A stretch of DNA of 64,000 nt from Kineosphaera limosa NBRC 100340 (GTDB taxonomy: Bacteria; Actinomycetota; Actinomycetes; Actinomycetales; Dermatophilaceae), in contig NZ_BAHD01000004.1 in the NCBI RefSeq assembly GCF_000298215.1, forward strand, positions 1 to 64,000, written 5' to 3'. Made by a program: the position numbers and the translations under genes. The stretch's first letter is position 1; each line of letters begins with the position of its first letter. The notes under the pieces are model-generated. The model saw only the letters and a program-made list of their open reading frames with translations, was not told the origin of the DNA and made no database searches. Below are positions 17,187-26,250 of the stretch, one piece after another.

Positions 17187-17885
17187 TCAGGGCATCGGGG
17201 CCGCGTTGCCCAAGCCGTGCCGCACGACGTAGGCGGCGGCTTGGATGCGGTTCTCCATGTGCAGCTTGTGCAGCGCGTTGTGTACGTGGTTCTTCACCGT
17301 GCCCTCGGTGATGTGCAGCTGGCGCCCGATCTGCCGGTTGGTCAGGCCCTCCGCGACCAGACGCAGGATCTCCAGTTCGCGCTCACTGAGGTCGGCCCGC
17401 TTGGGCGGCGCCGTCGGCGTCGGCGGGACCGCGGGAGTGCCGCGCACGTGCGAGAGCAGGCGGGAGACGAGGGCCGGGGACAGCGGGCTCTCGTCGCGCA
17501 TGCAGGCCCGGATCATGTCGAACAACTGATGGGGGCGCAGGTCCTTGAGCAGGTACCCGTGGGCGCCCTGACGCACCGCGTCGACCAGATGCTCGTCGTC
17601 TCCCACGACGCTGAGCATGAGCACCTTGGCGGCGGGAGCCTGCGCTCGGACCAGCCCCGCCGCCTCGATCCCGCCCATCACCGGCATCTCGACGTCGAGC
17701 AAGACCACATCGGGTTGGAGCTCACGGGCCTTCTCCACGCCGAGCAGCCCGTTGTCGGCCTGCCCGACCACGTGCAGGTCCGGCTCGTCCTCGATGAGGC
17801 AGGAGATCGCCATCCGGAACAACGGCTGGTCGTCCACGACGAGCACGCGGATGGGGTCCGTCGCCACGTCCATACATACGCTCAC
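17187..17885 (-). CDS. NarL/FixJ-family response regulator
   Basis: 232 residues from the GTG at 17885, which overlaps the kinase stop (GTGA) and has GGAG five bases upstream. Receiver domain about 10-125 with phospho-acceptor Asp in VVLLDVEMPVMGG and the switch lysine in YLLKDLRP; a linker rich in Pro/Thr; LuxR-type HTH about 165-230 (LSERELEILRLVAEGLTNRQ). Cotranscribed with the kinase and placed directly upstream of nrfHA in the same orientation, it is the best candidate regulator of nitrite ammonification. Confidence 0.92.
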   Translation of the reverse strand: MSVCMDVATDPIRVLVVDDQPLFRMAISCLIEDEPDLHVVGQADNGLLGVEKARELQPDVVLLDVEMPVMGGIEAAGLVRAQAPAAKVLMLSVVGDDEHLVDAVRQGAHGYLLKDLRPHQLFDMIRACMRDESPLSPALVSRLLSHVRGTPAVPPTPTAPPKRADLSERELEILRLVAEGLTNRQIGRQLHITEGTVKNHVHNALHKLHMENRIQAAAYVVRHGLGNAAPMP

Positions 17886-19390
17886 GCGCTGTCTCCGTTC
17901 TGGGCTCTTGGGAGGGTCCGGTGCCCCGGGCACGGCCGAGGCGGGCGGGCTGCCGCGGTGCTGTGCCGGATCTGGCAGTCGTCGCGGATCGGGCAGGGCC
18001 GGCAACAATCCAACGCGGCCAAGGTCGTCAACGGGCCCAGGCACTCACCGGCGTCGAGGGAGTGCGCGGCGGCCACCGCAACCGGTGAGCCCTCGCGCTG
18101 GCGGGGCAACAGCACACCCACGCTGGTACCGCAGCCCGGCTCGGAGTCGACCCGCAGGTGCCTGGTCGCGGCGGCGGCGCGCTCGCGCATCGTGTGCAGG
18201 CCGAAGCCGTCGCTGCGCCCCAGCTCGTGGGAGTCGAAGCCGCGACCGTCGTCCCGGACCACGACGAGCGTGCAGCCGTCCCGGGCATGTACGTGCACGG
18301 TCACTGCGTGCGCACGCGCATGCTTGCGCACATTGGTCAGGGCCTCCTGCACGAGCCGCAACACCTCGGCGCGTCGTGCCTGGGGCATGTCGATCAGGAC
18401 GTCGCCCTCGATGAGCAGGCGGGCCGGCACGCCGGCGGAACGCTCGAACGAGGCGACCGCACGTTGCAACGCCTGCGGCAGACCGCCCTCCGTTCGGGCC
18501 GTCTCGCGCAGCACGAAGATCGACTCGCGCACATCGGTGTGCGCCTCCCGGCAGATGTCGGCCAGCTCCCGCAGCTGCGCGCCGGTCGGTTCGTCGGCCA
18601 GTTCGGGCCGAGAGCCGATCGCCCACAGCCGCAGATGCGCGACCGAGAGCACCTGCGCCAGGCTGTCGTGCATCTCCCGGGCGATGCGCACCCGTTCGCC
18701 GAGCACTGCGGTGGTGTGCGCCGCGGCGATCATGCGGCCGTGGTCCTGGGCGAGCCCAGCGAGCCGCGCGAGGGCATCGAGCGTGCGCTGATCGCCGCGC
18801 TCGAAGCCGCGGCGGTGTCGACTGACCCACAGCACGGGACGCTCGAGCGCTGGTCCGTCGGTCGGGCTCTCGCCCTGGGCTCGAGCGTCGCTGCCGGTGA
18901 GCACATGTTTGTCGGCCGGGACCGGTCGCCGGGCAGCCGCCTCGCCGCCGGCCGCCATTCCCGCGTCGTCCGCTGCGAGCAGGGCCCTCGCGTGCCGCAG
19001 GATGAGTTCGGCGGTCCTGGCGGGAGCCTCTTCGCGGGATATCGCCTGCAGGATGTCGTTGAGCGACTCCAGTTCGCGGTTGCGGCTCAGCGCGAGGCGA
19101 TAGGCCCGCATGACGAATAAGAGGGCGGTGGCGGACAGCACGAACACCGCGAAATGCAGTCCGAGAACCCCGGCGTGCTCCTCCTCCAGCGGGAGGGCCT
19201 GTACGACCAGCGGGCCGAGCGCTTGCAGACCGACGATCGCCAGTACGGGGGCGGCGATGCCCACGACGATGAGCCGCCGCAGCCGCCCGTCGTCCCAGGC
19301 GGCAGCGGCCCGCGTGCGAGCAGAGGGCGGGGCAGCGGCTACGTTGCCGCCGCGCGCGTGGGTCCCCTTGCGTGCCCTGACCAGTGCCAC
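17882..19390 (-). CDS. Histidine kinase (HisKA_3 type) with a C-terminal Wbl-like cysteine cluster
   Basis: About 502 residues from the GTG at 19390 (the frame runs to 19570, but that part crosses a palindrome and is not protein-like). Two membrane helices (about 40-64 and 76-95), a GAF-like middle region, the phospho-acceptor motif REMHDSLAQ (His about 241) and a HATPase_c domain (EALTNVRKHA, DDGRGFD). After the ATPase domain a tail contains Cys450, Cys462-463, Cys466 and Cys472, i.e. C-X12-C-X2-C-X5-C, the spacing class of WhiB-like 4Fe-4S sites. This suggests redox, O2 or NO sensing. Coupled to the response regulator next to nrfHA. Confidence 0.88.
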   Translation of the reverse strand: MALVRARKGTHARGGNVAAAPPSARTRAAAAWDDGRLRRLIVVGIAAPVLAIVGLQALGPLVVQALPLEEEHAGVLGLHFAVFVLSATALLFVMRAYRLALSRNRELESLNDILQAISREEAPARTAELILRHARALLAADDAGMAAGGEAAARRPVPADKHVLTGSDARAQGESPTDGPALERPVLWVSRHRRGFERGDQRTLDALARLAGLAQDHGRMIAAAHTTAVLGERVRIAREMHDSLAQVLSVAHLRLWAIGSRPELADEPTGAQLRELADICREAHTDVRESIFVLRETARTEGGLPQALQRAVASFERSAGVPARLLIEGDVLIDMPQARRAEVLRLVQEALTNVRKHARAHAVTVHVHARDGCTLVVVRDDGRGFDSHELGRSDGFGLHTMRERAAAATRHLRVDSEPGCGTSVGVLLPRQREGSPVAVAAAHSLDAGECLGPLTTLAALDCCRPCPIRDDCQIRHSTAAARPPRPCPGHRTLPRAQNGDSA

Positions 19391-19429
19391 CGTCCGTGCC
19401 CCATCGTGAAACGAAAACCAAGGCTGAGG

Positions 19430-19452
19430 CCGTAACAATACCGACGTTACGG
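19430..19452. promoter_or_regulatory. Inverted repeat upstream of the kinase gene
   Basis: CCGTAAC and GTTACGG are perfect 7-bp arms around 9 bp, centred about 50 bp upstream of the kinase GTG and about 150 bp upstream of vapB. It looks like an operator of the two-component operon. It also argues that the kinase start lies downstream of it. Confidence 0.4.
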
Positions 19453-19588
19453 ACTGTGAGCGGGTCTGCGAACAGGCGTTATCCCAGGAAAGGCGCAGGG
19501 CTCGATAATAGGTCGCACCACCCCCAAAGACTCGAGCGCCAAACCGCCTTCGACGCCTGTTCAGCTGCAATGCTGCTAAATTGCTGCT

Positions 19589-19825
19589 ATGGGTGTCGCA
19601 ATGACTGTGCGAGACGTGCCGGAGCCGGTGCGGGACGAACTGGCCGCCCGGGCGGCGCGTGCTGGGCAGTCGTTGCAGGAGTACCTGCGCACGATGCTCG
19701 TCCGCAGCGCCTCGCGTCCAGACGTCGACGACGTCATCGCGCGGGCGCGGGCCCGCGTGGCGACGACGGGGTCGCGGGTGGACGCCGCCACCATCTTGGC
19801 GGCCCGAGACGCTGACCGTCGGTGA
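19589..19825 (+). CDS. vapB: VapB/FitA-type antitoxin
   Basis: 78 residues. The N-terminal half (MTVRDVPEPVRDEL and a helix through SLQEYLRTML) is a ribbon-helix-helix domain of the FitA/VapB class; the C-terminal part is a charged tail that would wrap the toxin. It ends with TGA overlapping the GTG of the PIN toxin. No Shine-Dalgarno is evident before either ATG (19589 or 19601), and GCAAT/ATTGC arms at 19567-19584 lie immediately upstream, a possible autoregulatory site. Confidence 0.85.
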   Translation: MGVAMTVRDVPEPVRDELAARAARAGQSLQEYLRTMLVRSASRPDVDDVIARARARVATTGSRVDAATILAARDADRR

Positions 19826-20232
19826 GTGCTGATCTCGTCTGCGACGCCTCCGCGCTGGTGGCGCTCCTGCTCGACGGGGGCCCAGACGGTGCGTGGGCGA
19901 GCCGCACCCTCGCCGGCGCGAACCTGGCCACCGCTGCCGTGTGCCGATTCGAGGCGGGCAATATCATCCGGCGCCACGAGGCCGCCGGTCTCATCGGCAG
20001 CGACCAGGCCGCGCTGGCGCACACAGATCTGCTGGATCTCGCGCTGACGGAGTGGCCGTACGAGACGCTCGCCGAACGGGCCTGGGCACTGCGGCCCAAC
20101 CTGACGAGCTATGACGCCTCGTACGTGGCGCTCGCCGAGTTGCTCGAGGTGCCATTGGTCACCCTCGACCGCCGCGTCGGTCGCGCCTCGGGTCAGGCAT
20201 GCACCGTGCTCACGCCGGAACAAGGAGCCTGA
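19822..20232 (+). CDS. vapC: VapC-type PIN-domain toxin
   Basis: 136 residues from GTG 19822. PIN signatures are present: Asp in LVCDASALVALLL, Glu in CRFEAGNIIRR, Asp in TSYDASYVALAE and Asp in LVTLDRRVGR, the acidic set that binds Mg in RNases of the VapC family. The 4-bp overlap with the antitoxin is typical of vapBC operons. Targets (often tRNA) cannot be read from sequence. Confidence 0.9.
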   Translation: MSADLVCDASALVALLLDGGPDGAWASRTLAGANLATAAVCRFEAGNIIRRHEAAGLIGSDQAALAHTDLLDLALTEWPYETLAERAWALRPNLTSYDASYVALAELLEVPLVTLDRRVGRASGQACTVLTPEQGA

Positions 20233-20358
20233 CCCCGCAGCGGTGCGGCCTTTCGGCGGCCGGCGGCGATGACGCGTACCCCCCAGTCGCGCAGCAGACC
20301 CCCGACTCAGGTCAAGCCTGGGCCGCGGTGGGGTGACTGATGCACGCCCCCCCTTGTC

Positions 20359-21270
20359 CTACTCGGGAATGAGGAGGTCGGCGTATGTCGGGACGGTCTC
20401 CAGCAGGTGCTGGTAGACGATCTGGATGCGGCGCACGTTGGCCAGGCTGGTCGTGGTCAGCAACCACTGCGATCGGCGCACGTCGACGCGGTCGGCAAGG
20501 ACCGGGACGAGCCGGGGGTCCTGCTCGGCGAGAAAGCTGGGGAGCAGTCCTATGCCGATTCCCTGGGCGGCTGCCTCGACCTGGGCGAAGACGTTGCTAC
20601 TGCGAAGCGCGAACTGAGGGGCCTTGATGACCTCGTGCATCACCCGTAGCTCGGGCAGGTCGAGTAGGGAGTCGATATACCAGATCATCTTGTGCTGAGC
20701 GAGGTCCGGCAGATCCGCGATCGGGGGGTGGGTGGACAGGTAGTCGGGTGCGGCATAAAGGCGCAGGGCGTAGTCGCACAGTTTGCGCGTGAGGAATCGG
20801 GGCAGTCGCGGGCGTTGGAGGGTCAGGGCGATGTCGAACTCGCCCACCCGGTAGCTGAGCAGTTGACTGGTGGTCAGCAGCTCGATGGAGATCTCCGGAT
20901 GTGTCTCGTGAAGCCGGGCCAGGGCAGGGGTGACCACTCGGGAGCCGAAGCCGTCCGTGGCGACCAGGCGTACCACTCCGGCCGCCGGCGTCGCCTCACC
21001 GCCGGTCGTCTCATCGAGGGCATCGTTTGCCGTCTCTTCGATCCGCTCGGCGTGGGGCAGCAGGCGCCGGCCGGGGTCGGTCAGCTCCCACCCGCTCTTG
21101 GTTCGCTCGAACAGCCGGACGCCGATGGCCTTCTCGAGTGCCTGGACCCGCCGCGAGACGGTCGTGTGCTCGACGCCGATGCGCTCTGCTGCGACGACGA
21201 GGCGGCCGTGCCGGGCGAGGGCCAGAAAGTAGCGGAGGTCCTGGAGGTTCAGGCCATCGTCGATCTGCAC
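20359..21270 (-). CDS. LysR-family transcriptional regulator of the catabolic island
   Basis: 303 residues from GTG 21270. An N-terminal winged helix (LNLQDLRYFLALARHGRLVVAAERIGVEHTTVSRRV) is followed by a periplasmic-binding-like effector domain (about 95-300). It is divergent from mmsB, and a TGCA-N4-TGCA element overlaps its own start codon; a matching pair lies upstream of the acyl-CoA synthetase 10 kb away. This points to a regulator that controls itself and both arms of the island, with an acyl-CoA or hydroxyacid as plausible effector. Confidence 0.9.
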   Translation of the reverse strand: MQIDDGLNLQDLRYFLALARHGRLVVAAERIGVEHTTVSRRVQALEKAIGVRLFERTKSGWELTDPGRRLLPHAERIEETANDALDETTGGEATPAAGVVRLVATDGFGSRVVTPALARLHETHPEISIELLTTSQLLSYRVGEFDIALTLQRPRLPRFLTRKLCDYALRLYAAPDYLSTHPPIADLPDLAQHKMIWYIDSLLDLPELRVMHEVIKAPQFALRSSNVFAQVEAAAQGIGIGLLPSFLAEQDPRLVPVLADRVDVRRSQWLLTTTSLANVRRIQIVYQHLLETVPTYADLLIPE

Positions 21271-21279
21271 TTATGCACA
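21266..21279. promoter_or_regulatory. Candidate LysR operator at the lysR/mmsB divergent promoter
   Basis: TGCACTTATGCACA contains palindromic TGCA-N4-TGCA and overlaps the lysR start codon, about 100 bp upstream of mmsB. The same element (14 of 18 bases over the extended window) occurs at 30964-30977. The two copies are seen directly; binding by the adjacent LysR protein is inferred. Confidence 0.5.
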
Positions 21280-21376
21280 GTAGCAGTGCTGTGATGCCTC
21301 TTGTCAGTGCAGGCATGCAGATCTCATCCTGAAGTGGCAGGCGGAAATCGAACGATTCTTCTCAGGAGGAAATGCA

Positions 21377-22264
21377 ATGGCGACCGTCGGGTTCATCGGT
21401 CTCGGCAACATGGGTGGCCCCATGGCGGCCAACCTGGTCATCGCTGGCCACCAGGTGGTCGGCTTCGACCTATCCGAGCAGGCTCGCGCCCACGCGCTAC
21501 AAGCAGGTGTCACCCTTGCCGACACGGTCAAGGGGGCGGTGGTCGACGCCGACGTCGTGATCACGATGCTGCCTACGGGCCGACACGTACGCGACGTGGT
21601 GCTCGGGGAAGACGGAGTGGCCTCACACGTGGCCCCGACAGCCCTCGTTATCGACTCCTCGACAATCGATGTCGCCTCCACCCGCGACGTTCACGAGGCG
21701 ATGGAGGCGCGCGGGCTCTCGTTCGTGGACGCCCCGGTCTCCGGAGGAGTGAGCAAGGCCTGCGCCGGCACCCTGACCTTCATGGTCGGAGGCTCCGATG
21801 ACGCCTTCGCTGCCGCGCTGCCCTACTTGGACGTCATGGGCGCCAACATCGTCCACGTCGGCGCCGGCGGCGCCGGGCAGGGCGCGAAGATCTGCAACAA
21901 CATGCTCTTTGGGACAACGCTCGTGGCCACGGCCGAGTCGTTCGCCCTTGCCGAGAAGCTCGGACTCGATCCCCAGAAGATCTTCGGGATCATCACCAGC
22001 TCCTCGGGTGACAACTGGGGCGTGCGCAACTTCTGCCCTGTGCCTGGCGTGGTCGACGGATCGGCGGCCGACGATGGCTACGCGGCACGGTTCGCGGCGG
22101 CCCTGATGAGCAAGGACCTCAGGCTCGCCCTCGATGCCGCCGGTGAGAGCGGAGTCGAGCTCCCGGTGTCCGGTCGCGCCAACGAGGTCTTCGCAGACCT
22201 GGCCTCGACCGAGGGGCACCTCGACGCCTCTGCCGTGATCCACGCGGTTCGCGGTCGCTCCTGA
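21377..22264 (+). CDS. mmsB: 3-Hydroxyisobutyrate dehydrogenase-type enzyme
   Basis: 295 residues from an ATG with AGGAGG in front. N-terminal Rossmann motif GFIGLGNMGGPMAANL, the substrate motif FVDAPVSGGVSKACAGTL and the catalytic lysine in GAKICNNML place it in the beta-hydroxyacid dehydrogenase family, closest to 3-hydroxyisobutyrate dehydrogenase (NAD+). It would oxidise 3-hydroxyisobutyrate to methylmalonate semialdehyde, or a related hydroxyacid such as 3-hydroxypropionate. First gene of a four-gene operon (mmsB, aldehyde dehydrogenase, CoA-transferase, enoyl-CoA hydratase). Confidence 0.88.
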   Translation: MATVGFIGLGNMGGPMAANLVIAGHQVVGFDLSEQARAHALQAGVTLADTVKGAVVDADVVITMLPTGRHVRDVVLGEDGVASHVAPTALVIDSSTIDVASTRDVHEAMEARGLSFVDAPVSGGVSKACAGTLTFMVGGSDDAFAAALPYLDVMGANIVHVGAGGAGQGAKICNNMLFGTTLVATAESFALAEKLGLDPQKIFGIITSSSGDNWGVRNFCPVPGVVDGSAADDGYAARFAAALMSKDLRLALDAAGESGVELPVSGRANEVFADLASTEGHLDASAVIHAVRGRS

Positions 22265-22353
22265 GCCCCCGGTTCGGTTGCAGCAACCGCACGCAACCGC
22301 AAGCAACAGCACGACGCGCCCGACCCGCACCCACGCCACGAAGGAGCACCACC

Positions 22354-23832
22354 ATGACCACCCAGACGATCGCCCCGGAGCTCTCCGCCATCGGTGACCA
22401 GCCCATGCTGGTCGCCGGGGAGTGGATCGAGGCCAGCGACGGCGACTGGATCGATGTTGTCAGCCCTCGCGACCTCACCACGATCGGTCGCGTCCCGCGC
22501 GGTGGCCCGGAAGATGTGCAGCACGCCGTCGCTGCGGCCGCGGCTGCTTTCCCTGCCTGGCGGGACACCAAACCCCGCACACGCGGCGACCTGTTCCGTC
22601 AGATCGCCGATGCGCTGGAGCCGCAGCTCGAGCGGATCGCGCGGCTCAACTCGCTGGAGAACGGCAACGACCTCAGAACTCAGACCCGCGGGGAGGCAGC
22701 GTTCGTGGTCGACTGCTTCCGCTACTTCGGCGGGGTCGCCACGGAGATGAAGGGCGAGACCGTCCCGCTGAGCTCAGGGGTCCTCGACTACTCGCGCCGC
22801 GAGCCGTGGGGTGTGGTCGGCGCGATCGTGCCCTGGAACGCCCCCTTGATGATGGCGGCCCTGAAGATCGCCCCGGCGCTCGTCAGCGGCAACACGATGG
22901 TCCTCAAGACGGCCGAGGACGCGCCATTGGCCGTGCTGGAGGTGGCCAGGATCTGCCAGGACTTCCTCCCGGCCGGAGTGCTCAACGTCCTCACCGGCTA
23001 TGGCGCCGAGGCAGGGGAGGCACTGATCAATCACCCCGACGTGGCCAAGCTGAGCTTCACCGGCTCGACTGGAGTCGGGAAGCGGATCATGAGGACGGCC
23101 GCGGACCGTGTCGTCCCGGTCTCCCTCGAGCTCGGCGGGAAGAGTCCCCAGATCGTCTTCCCAGACGCGGACCAGGACTGGGTCGTGGACGGAACCATCG
23201 CGGGGATGCGGATCTACCGCCAGGGCCAGTCCTGCACCGCAGGCTCGCGCCTGTTCGTGCACGAGGACATCCTCGACACCTACCTCGACAAGCTCACCAC
23301 CAAGCTGTCTCGGCTGGTGGTCGGCGACCCGCTGGACGAGGCCACCGATATCGGCGCCGTGGTCAACCAGCGGCAGTACGACAAGATCTGCGGCTACATC
23401 GCCGACGGCATCGCCCAGCCCGGGGCGGAGCTCGCCACCGGTGGGCTCCCGGACTTCGACGGGCCGGGCCTCTACATCCGGCCGACCGTCTTCGCCAACG
23501 TGAGCAACACCTGGCGCATCGCCGCCGAGGAGATCTTCGGCCCGGTCGCCTGTGTGATCCCCTGGCGCGACGAGAAGGACGTCGTGGCCATGGCGAACGA
23601 CACCCACTACGGGCTGGCCGGTTTCGTGTGGACCAAGGACATCGGCGCGGGACTCCGCACAGCGCACGCGCTCGAGGCCGGCTGGGTGCAGGTCAACCAA
23701 GGCGGTGGCCAGGTGCTCGGCCAGTCCTTCGGCGGATACAAGCAAAGCGGCCTCGGCCGCGAGTTCTCCCTCGAGGGCATGCTGGAGAGCTACACGACCC
23801 GCAAGCACATCTCGCTGAGCCTGGAGAGGTGA
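22354..23832 (+). CDS. Aldehyde dehydrogenase (NAD(P)+, non-acylating type)
   Basis: 492 residues, SD AAGGAG. Family residues are present: Asn in VPWNAPLMM, Glu in LELGGKSPQIV and the nucleophile Cys in GQSCTAGSR. The motif around the Cys is that of general or betaine-type dehydrogenases and not that of CoA-acylating MmsA. Beside mmsB it most likely oxidises the semialdehyde product to a free acid, which the next gene (CoA-transferase) could activate. Confidence 0.88.
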   Translation: MTTQTIAPELSAIGDQPMLVAGEWIEASDGDWIDVVSPRDLTTIGRVPRGGPEDVQHAVAAAAAAFPAWRDTKPRTRGDLFRQIADALEPQLERIARLNSLENGNDLRTQTRGEAAFVVDCFRYFGGVATEMKGETVPLSSGVLDYSRREPWGVVGAIVPWNAPLMMAALKIAPALVSGNTMVLKTAEDAPLAVLEVARICQDFLPAGVLNVLTGYGAEAGEALINHPDVAKLSFTGSTGVGKRIMRTAADRVVPVSLELGGKSPQIVFPDADQDWVVDGTIAGMRIYRQGQSCTAGSRLFVHEDILDTYLDKLTTKLSRLVVGDPLDEATDIGAVVNQRQYDKICGYIADGIAQPGAELATGGLPDFDGPGLYIRPTVFANVSNTWRIAAEEIFGPVACVIPWRDEKDVVAMANDTHYGLAGFVWTKDIGAGLRTAHALEAGWVQVNQGGGQVLGQSFGGYKQSGLGREFSLEGMLESYTTRKHISLSLER

Positions 23833-23839
23833 CTCGGTC

Positions 23840-25123
23840 ATGCAGATGCTGACGCAGACCGCCTCGGGGCCGCTTGACGGTCTGGTCGTGGTCGACCTGA
23901 GCCGGGCGCTGGCCGGACCCCATGCGGCCATGCTGCTCGGCGACCTCGGCGCCCGGGTCATCAAGGTGGAGGCGCCCGCCGGCGGCGATGAATCCCGACG
24001 CTGGGGTCCACCCTTCGTGGGTCCCGACGATGCGCGGGAGTCGACGTACTTCCTCTCGTGCAACCGGAACAAGGAGTCGGTGACCGCGGACCTGAAGTCG
24101 CCCGACGGTGTCGACCTGCTGACCCGGCTGGTGCAGGCCGCCGACGTCCTGGTCGAGAACTTCCGCCCCGGTGTGATGGACCGGCTGGGCTTCTCCCACG
24201 AACGGCTGCTCGAGCTGAACAGCCGCCTGGTCGTGCTGTCGATCACCGGCTTCGGTCACGATGGCCCCCAGGCCGGCCGACCGGGCTACGACCAGATCGC
24301 GCAGGGTGAGGCCGGGCTGATGGGCCTGACCGGCGAGGACCCGGACCACCTGGTGAAGGTGGGGGTGCCGATCGGTGACGTCCTGGCAGGCATCTACGGC
24401 GCGTACGGCGTGCTCGCGGCGCTCCAGGGCCGGGAACGCACCGGCAGGGGGGAGGTGGTGAGGACCTCGCTGCTGGCCTCCATCGTCGGGGCGCACGCGT
24501 TCCAGGGCACCCGCTACACCGTGGCCGGTGAGGTCGGTGCGGCCATCGGCAATCACCACGCGTCGATCGCGCCGTACGGGATGTTCCGTTGTGACGACGG
24601 TGCCCTCCTGCTCGCCATCGCCAACCAGGACCAGTGGGTGCGTCTGTGCGGTGTGCTCGGCACCGACGCCGAGCAGCGGGAGTTCGCGGACAACGCAGCC
24701 CGAATCGCGCACCGCGGCCGGTTGACGGCGCGGATCGAGGAAGCCCTGGCCGGCGCGCCGGTCGAGCACTGGCTCGAGCGCTTCGACGACGCCGGGCTGC
24801 CGTGCGGCAAGGTGCGGTCGCTCGATGAGGTGTACGACGACCCACAGACGGCTTCACAGGGCCTTGTCCTCGACGTCACGCACGAGTCGCTCGGCCAGAT
24901 CCGGATCCCCGGCCCTGCCGTCCGCTTCGACTCCAACAGCCGCGGCGCGCACCTCGCACCACCGCGGCTGGGCCAGCACGACGCGCCCGTACGGCGTTGG
25001 CTGGACTCTCTCGAACCCTGCCATGACACCGGCGCTCTGCCCGAGCCCGGGGCGACCGTTCTCGGCACGCCGGTCGACCTGACGGCGGTCCCAGCGGAGA
25101 ACGTCATCGTGCACGAGGGATGA
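23840..25123 (+). CDS. Family III (CaiB/BaiF-type) CoA-transferase
   Basis: 427 residues. N-terminal family motif [26 protein letters not shown], then [20 protein letters not shown] and [12 protein letters not shown], all typical of CaiB/BaiF transferases that move CoA between carboxylic acids through an aspartyl-CoA intermediate. It lies 7 bp after the aldehyde dehydrogenase. In this operon it could convert the acid formed from the semialdehyde to its CoA thioester, or activate the starting acid. Confidence 0.9.
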   Translation: MQMLTQTASGPLDGLVVVDLSRALAGPHAAMLLGDLGARVIKVEAPAGGDESRRWGPPFVGPDDARESTYFLSCNRNKESVTADLKSPDGVDLLTRLVQAADVLVENFRPGVMDRLGFSHERLLELNSRLVVLSITGFGHDGPQAGRPGYDQIAQGEAGLMGLTGEDPDHLVKVGVPIGDVLAGIYGAYGVLAALQGRERTGRGEVVRTSLLASIVGAHAFQGTRYTVAGEVGAAIGNHHASIAPYGMFRCDDGALLLAIANQDQWVRLCGVLGTDAEQREFADNAARIAHRGRLTARIEEALAGAPVEHWLERFDDAGLPCGKVRSLDEVYDDPQTASQGLVLDVTHESLGQIRIPGPAVRFDSNSRGAHLAPPRLGQHDAPVRRWLDSLEPCHDTGALPEPGATVLGTPVDLTAVPAENVIVHEG

Positions 25124-25185
25124 GGCAAGTGCAGGAACAGGACCAGTTGGTCATCGATTCAGACGCCAGAGCAAAGGAGACACCT

Positions 25186-25977
25186 GTGAGTGAAGACGTG
25201 AACCACGAGTTCGAGACCATCCGAGTGCGCCAGGAGGGACGGGTCGCGGTCATCACACTGCACCGGCCCGAGGCGCTCAACGCCCTCAACCAGATGCTGA
25301 TGCAGGAGACGGTGACCGCCGTGACCAGCTTCGACCGCGACCCCGAGGTCGGAGCGATCGTCATCACCGGCTCCGAGAAGGCCTTCGCGGCCGGGGCGGA
25401 CATCAAGGAGATGGCGCCCAAGACCTCCGTCGACATGTACCTCGACGACTGGTTCGCCGCCTGGGACCGCCTCGCGCAGGCACGCAAGCCGATCATCGCC
25501 GCGGTAGCCGGCTACGCACTCGGCGGTGGCTGCGAGCTGGCCATGGCGTGCGACATCCTCATCGCCGCGGACACGGCAAAGTTCGGCCAGCCGGAGATCA
25601 AACTCGGAGTCATTCCGGGCATCGGTGGGTCCCAGCGACTGACCCGTGCCGTGGGGAAGGCAAAGGCCATGGACCTGTGCCTGACCGGTCGGACCATGGA
25701 CGCCGACGAGGCCGAGCGCGCCGGCCTGGTGGCGCGCATCGTCCCGGCCGAGGAACTGCTCGCCACAGCCCTCACTGTCGCCGGGCAGATCGCAGGAATG
25801 TCGATGCCGGTCGCCATGATGGCCAAGGAGGCCGTCGACCGCTCGTACGAGACCACCCTCACCGAGGGCATCCGGTTCGAGCGCCGCCTGTTCCACTCGC
25901 TGTTCGCCTCCCAGGACCAGAAGGAGGGCATGGCCGCCTTCGTGGAGAAGCGAAGCCCCACCTTCGTGCACCGCTGA
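25186..25977 (+). CDS. Enoyl-CoA hydratase (crotonase family)
   Basis: 263 residues from the GTG at 25186, which has AAAGGAG seven bases upstream; an ATG at 25120 that overlaps the previous stop is an alternative adding 22 residues. Oxyanion-hole segments [10 protein letters not shown] and [12 protein letters not shown] and both catalytic glutamates (CELAMACD and [12 protein letters not shown]) are intact, so true hydratase activity is expected. Within this island it may hydrate methacrylyl-CoA, acrylyl-CoA or crotonyl-CoA to the 3-hydroxyacyl-CoA handled by the hydrolase at 27869-28945. Confidence 0.9.
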   Translation: MSEDVNHEFETIRVRQEGRVAVITLHRPEALNALNQMLMQETVTAVTSFDRDPEVGAIVITGSEKAFAAGADIKEMAPKTSVDMYLDDWFAAWDRLAQARKPIIAAVAGYALGGGCELAMACDILIAADTAKFGQPEIKLGVIPGIGGSQRLTRAVGKAKAMDLCLTGRTMDADEAERAGLVARIVPAEELLATALTVAGQIAGMSMPVAMMAKEAVDRSYETTLTEGIRFERRLFHSLFASQDQKEGMAAFVEKRSPTFVHR

Positions 25978-26011
25978 GGAAGCAGGGGCAAGGGAGCGTT
26001 AGCGCGAGTCA

Positions 26012-26068
26012 CGAGGACCTCCAGTGAGAGGGTGGGTGTGGTACCCGCCTCCGCACTGGAGGTCCTCG
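26012..26068. terminator. Perfect 15-bp inverted repeat after the enoyl-CoA hydratase
   Basis: CGAGGACCTCCAGTG (26012-26026) pairs perfectly with CACTGGAGGTCCTCG (26054-26068); the 27-nt loop is GC-rich and has its own GAGGGTGGGTG / CCCGCCTCC complementarity. It could terminate the operon, but there is no U-tract and it sits directly before IS debris, so an element end is an alternative. Confidence 0.5.
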
Positions 26069-26250
26069 CTATTCGTCTAAGCCTCGGCGTTCACAACCTG
26101 CCGGGGGAACTACACCTGGGCAGGCCGTCGCGGACTCACGACCATTCAGCGTGCTGTCCTGGCACCCCTGTGCGTCTTGCTGAGGTGAGACACCATTTTC
26201 TTGAGTTCCTTGCCTGTGCACGGGGCGGAGAAGGCAGAGACCTGAAGACG

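Noticed and set aside
19391-19570. N-terminal extension of the histidine kinase to ATG 19570
   Set aside because: Covers a perfect palindrome and the vapB upstream region, with Arg/Ser-rich non-membrane sequence; GTG 19390 precedes the first membrane helix at a normal distance.
21377-23832. Naming the aldehyde dehydrogenase mmsA because it follows mmsB
   Set aside because: The nucleophile motif GQSCTAGSR and overall pattern are of non-acylating dehydrogenases; MmsA-type residues are not seen.
22774-24246. 490-codon minus-strand frame across the ALDH/CoA-transferase junction
   Set aside because: Antisense to two well-supported enzymes; no recognisable domain.
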